Assembly: GCA_948144175.1 (NCBI GenBank)
Contig: CANXME010002416.1
Coordinates: forward strand, 62,001 to 126,000
Direction of reading: 5' to 3'
DNA length: 64,000 nt
Origin: Closterium sp. NIES-65
Lineage: Eukaryota > Streptophyta > Zygnematophyceae > Desmidiales > Closteriaceae
Shown here: positions 61,441 through 64,000 of the stretch, piece by piece
Layout: each line of letters starts with the position of its first letter
How positions within the stretch are numbered: the stretch's first letter is position 1
Position numbers and translations under genes: made by a program
Notes under the pieces: model-generated
The model's database searches: none
The model's input: the letters and a program-made list of their open reading frames with translations, nothing else
What the model was told of the DNA's origin: nothing

Positions 61441-64000
61441 AAGGGAATCTAGCGGTCTCACTCGATCAGAAGGTGGGAAATATATAAATCTAGTGAGCTA
61501 ATAAGGTTTGAAAGGAATCTAATGCATATGTATATGGAAAATGGTGCATTGGCCAGGTCGGTCAGTATGGGAACTTAGAGTGCAAATGCCAGGGAGAACG
61601 GAAGCGCTCATATCTTGCATAGTACACGGAATCTAGTGGTCTCACTCAAATAGAAGGTAGGAAATAAATTCATCTAGTGAACATAAGGGTTTGAAAGGTA
61701 ACTAACGCACATGTGTAGAGAAAATGGTGCATCGGCCAGTCTGGCCGGCATTTCGCACTTATAGTGCAACTAGGGCCAAGGAGAACGGAAACGCTAATTT
61801 CTCAAAAAGTAAAGGGAATCTAGCGGTCTCACTCTATCAGAAGGTGGGAAATATATAAATCTAGTGAGCTAATAAGGTTCGAAAGGAATCTAATGCATAT
61901 GTATATGGAAAATGGTGCATTGGCCAGGTCGGTCGGTATGGGAACTTAGAGTGCAAATGCCAGGGAGAACGGCAGCGCTCATATCTTGCATAGTACACGG
62001 AATCTAGTGGTCTCACTCAAATAGAAGGTAGGAAATAAATTCATCTAGTGAATGTAAGGATTTGAAAGGTAACTAACGCACATGTGTAGAGAAAATGGTG
62101 CATCGGCCAGTCTGGCCGGCATTTCGCACTTATAGTGCAAGTAGGGCCAAGGAGAACGGAAACGCTCATTTCTCAAAAATTACAGGGTATCTAGCGGGCT
62201 CACTCGATCAGAAGGTTGGAAATATATATCTCTAGTGAGCTAATAAGGTTCAGAAGGAATCTAATGCATATGCATATCGAAAGTGGTGCATTGGCCAGGT
62301 CGGTCAGTATGGGAACTTAGAGTGCAAATGCGTGGGCGAACGAAACCGCTCAAATCTCGCATAGTACACAGAATCTAGTGGTCTCACTCAAATATAAGGT
62401 AGGAAATATATTAATCGAGTAAACGTAAGGGTTTGAAAGGTAACTTATGCACATGTATATGGAAAATGGTGCATTGGCGAGGTCGGTCAGTATGGGAACT
62501 TAAAGTGCAAATGCCTGTGAGAACAGAACCGCTGAGATCTCGCATAGTACACAGAATCTAGTGGTCTCACTCAAATAGGAAATATATTAATCGAGTGAAC
62601 GTAATGGTTTGAAAGGTAACTAACGCACATGTGTAGAGAAAATGGTGCATCGGCCAGTCTGGCCGGCATTTCGCACTTATAGTGCAAGTAGGGCCAAGGA
62701 GAACGGAAACGCTCATTTCTCAAAAAGTAAAGGGAATCTAGCGGTCTCACTCGATAAAAAGGTGGGAAATATATAAATCTAGTGAGCTAATAAGGTTCGG
62801 AAGGAATCTAATGCATATGTATATGGAAAGTGGTGCATTGGCCAGGTCGGTCAGTATGGGAACTTAGAGTGCAAATTCCTGGGAGAACGGAACCGCTCAG
62901 ATCTCGCATAATATACGGAATCTAGTGGTCTCACTCAAATATAAGGTAGGAAATATATTCATCTAGTGAACGTAAGGGTTTGAAAGGTAACTAACGCACA
63001 TGTGTAGAGAAAATGGTGCATCGGCCAGTCTGGCCGGCATTTCGCACTTATAGTGCAAGTAGGGCCAAGGAGAACGGAAACGCTCATTTCTCAAAAAGTA
63101 ATGGGGATCTAGCGGTCTCACTCAATCAGAAGGTGGGAAATATATAAATCTAGTGAGCTAATAAGGTTCGGAAGGAATCTAATGCATATGTATATGAAAA
63201 GTGGTGCATTGGCCAAGTCGGTCAGTATGGGAACCTAAAGTGCAAATGCCTGGGAGAACGGAACCGCTCAGACCTCGCATAATGCACGGAATCTAGTGGT
63301 CTCACTCAAATATAAGGTAGGAAATATATTCATCTAGTGAACATAAGGGTTTGAAAGGTAACTAACGCACATGTGTAGAGAAAATGGTGCATCGGTCAGT
63401 CTGGCTGGCATTTCGCACTCATAGTGCAGGTGGGGCCACGGAGAACGGAAACGCTCGTTTCTCAAAAAGTAGAGGGAATCTAACGGTCTCACTCGATCTG
63501 AAGGTGGGAAACATATAAATCTAGTCAGCTAAAAAGTTTTGAAATGTATTCAACGCATATGTATCGAGAAAATGGTGCATTGGCCAGGTCGGTCAGTATC
63601 GGAACTAAAAATGCAAATGCCAGGTAGAACGGAAGCGCTCAGATCTCGCATAGTACACGGAATCAAGTGGTCTCACTCAAACAGAAAGTATGAAATATAT
63701 TCATCTAGTGGACATAAGGGTTTGAAAGGTAACTAACGCACATGTGTAGAGAAAATTGTGCATCGGCCAGTCTGGCCGGCATTTCGCACTTATAGTGCAA
63801 CTAGGGCCAAGGAGAACGGAAACGCTCATTTCTCAAAAAGTAGAGGGAATCTTGCGGTCTCAATCGATCAAAAGGTGGGAGATATACAAATCTAGTGAGC
63901 AAATAAGGTTCGAAAGGAATCTAATGCAAATGTATATGGAAAATGGTGCATTGGCCAGGTCGGTCAGTATGTGAACTTAGAGTGCAAATGCCAGGGAGAA
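61061..64000 (-). repeat. Satellite array, minus orientation, block 4
   Basis: About 2.9 kb of inverted A/B dimers to the window edge. It includes two adjacent B monomers near 62270-62600, the second shorter by about six bases, which break the A/B alternation. No gene. Confidence 0.95.

Noticed and set aside
1-64000. CRISPR-like array
   Set aside because: Repeats are contiguous 371-bp dimers without unique spacers, and the context is eukaryotic satellite.
1-64000. rDNA spacer or 5S rRNA repeat
   Set aside because: I saw no 5S internal control sequence or rRNA segment in any monomer.

Overview
This window is almost entirely one tandem satellite DNA, interrupted by two LTR-type insertions. 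I see no host gene, tRNA or rRNA gene. It is eukaryotic, probably from the green-plant lineage (streptophyte alga, bryophyte or other plant). The reasons are a Ty1/copia element primed by initiator tRNA-Met, a satellite of about 185-bp monomers resembling many plant centromeric satellites in size, and a short plant-type telomere motif at one junction. From memory only, very similar GC-rich copia polyproteins occur in streptophyte algae or bryophytes. The species is not determined and the centromeric role is an inference.

Satellite. The basic unit is a 371-bp dimer of two diverged but homologous monomers, A (about 187 bp) and B (about 184 bp). Each has three recurring subtypes: A1, A2, A3 and B1, B2, B3. 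In the plus-oriented blocks these often follow the fixed order A1-B2-A2-B3-A3-B1, a six-monomer higher-order repeat of exactly 1113 bp. Complete copies lie at 372-1484, 12937-14049 and 14791-15903. Parts of the minus-oriented block use a shorter four-monomer, 742-bp order. A monomers carry two adjacent dyads, GCACTATAAGTGC and GGCCAGACTGGCC, which are degenerate in B.

Layout. 1-1900 plus satellite; 1901-8172 copia element with identical 137-bp LTRs and a GAGAC target duplication; 8173-17720 plus satellite; 17721-17738 orientation switch; 17739-43594 minus satellite, containing very recent kilobase-scale duplications; 43595-43612 orientation switch with a short CCCTAAA run; 43613-49725 plus satellite, including a 1855-bp-offset duplication; 49726-50569 second insertion, an LTR-like relic on the minus strand with a row of GC-rich hairpins; 50570-61045 plus satellite; 61046-61060 orientation switch inside a fold-back inverted duplication; 61061-64000 minus satellite.

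The only long open reading frame, 3413-7819, is the copia polyprotein. The many 60-130-residue frames in the satellite are the same A/B monomers read by chance on either strand, and I do not call them genes. What the window mostly records is satellite evolution: higher-order repeats, local amplification, monomer chimeras, inversions, and retroelement insertion into the array.
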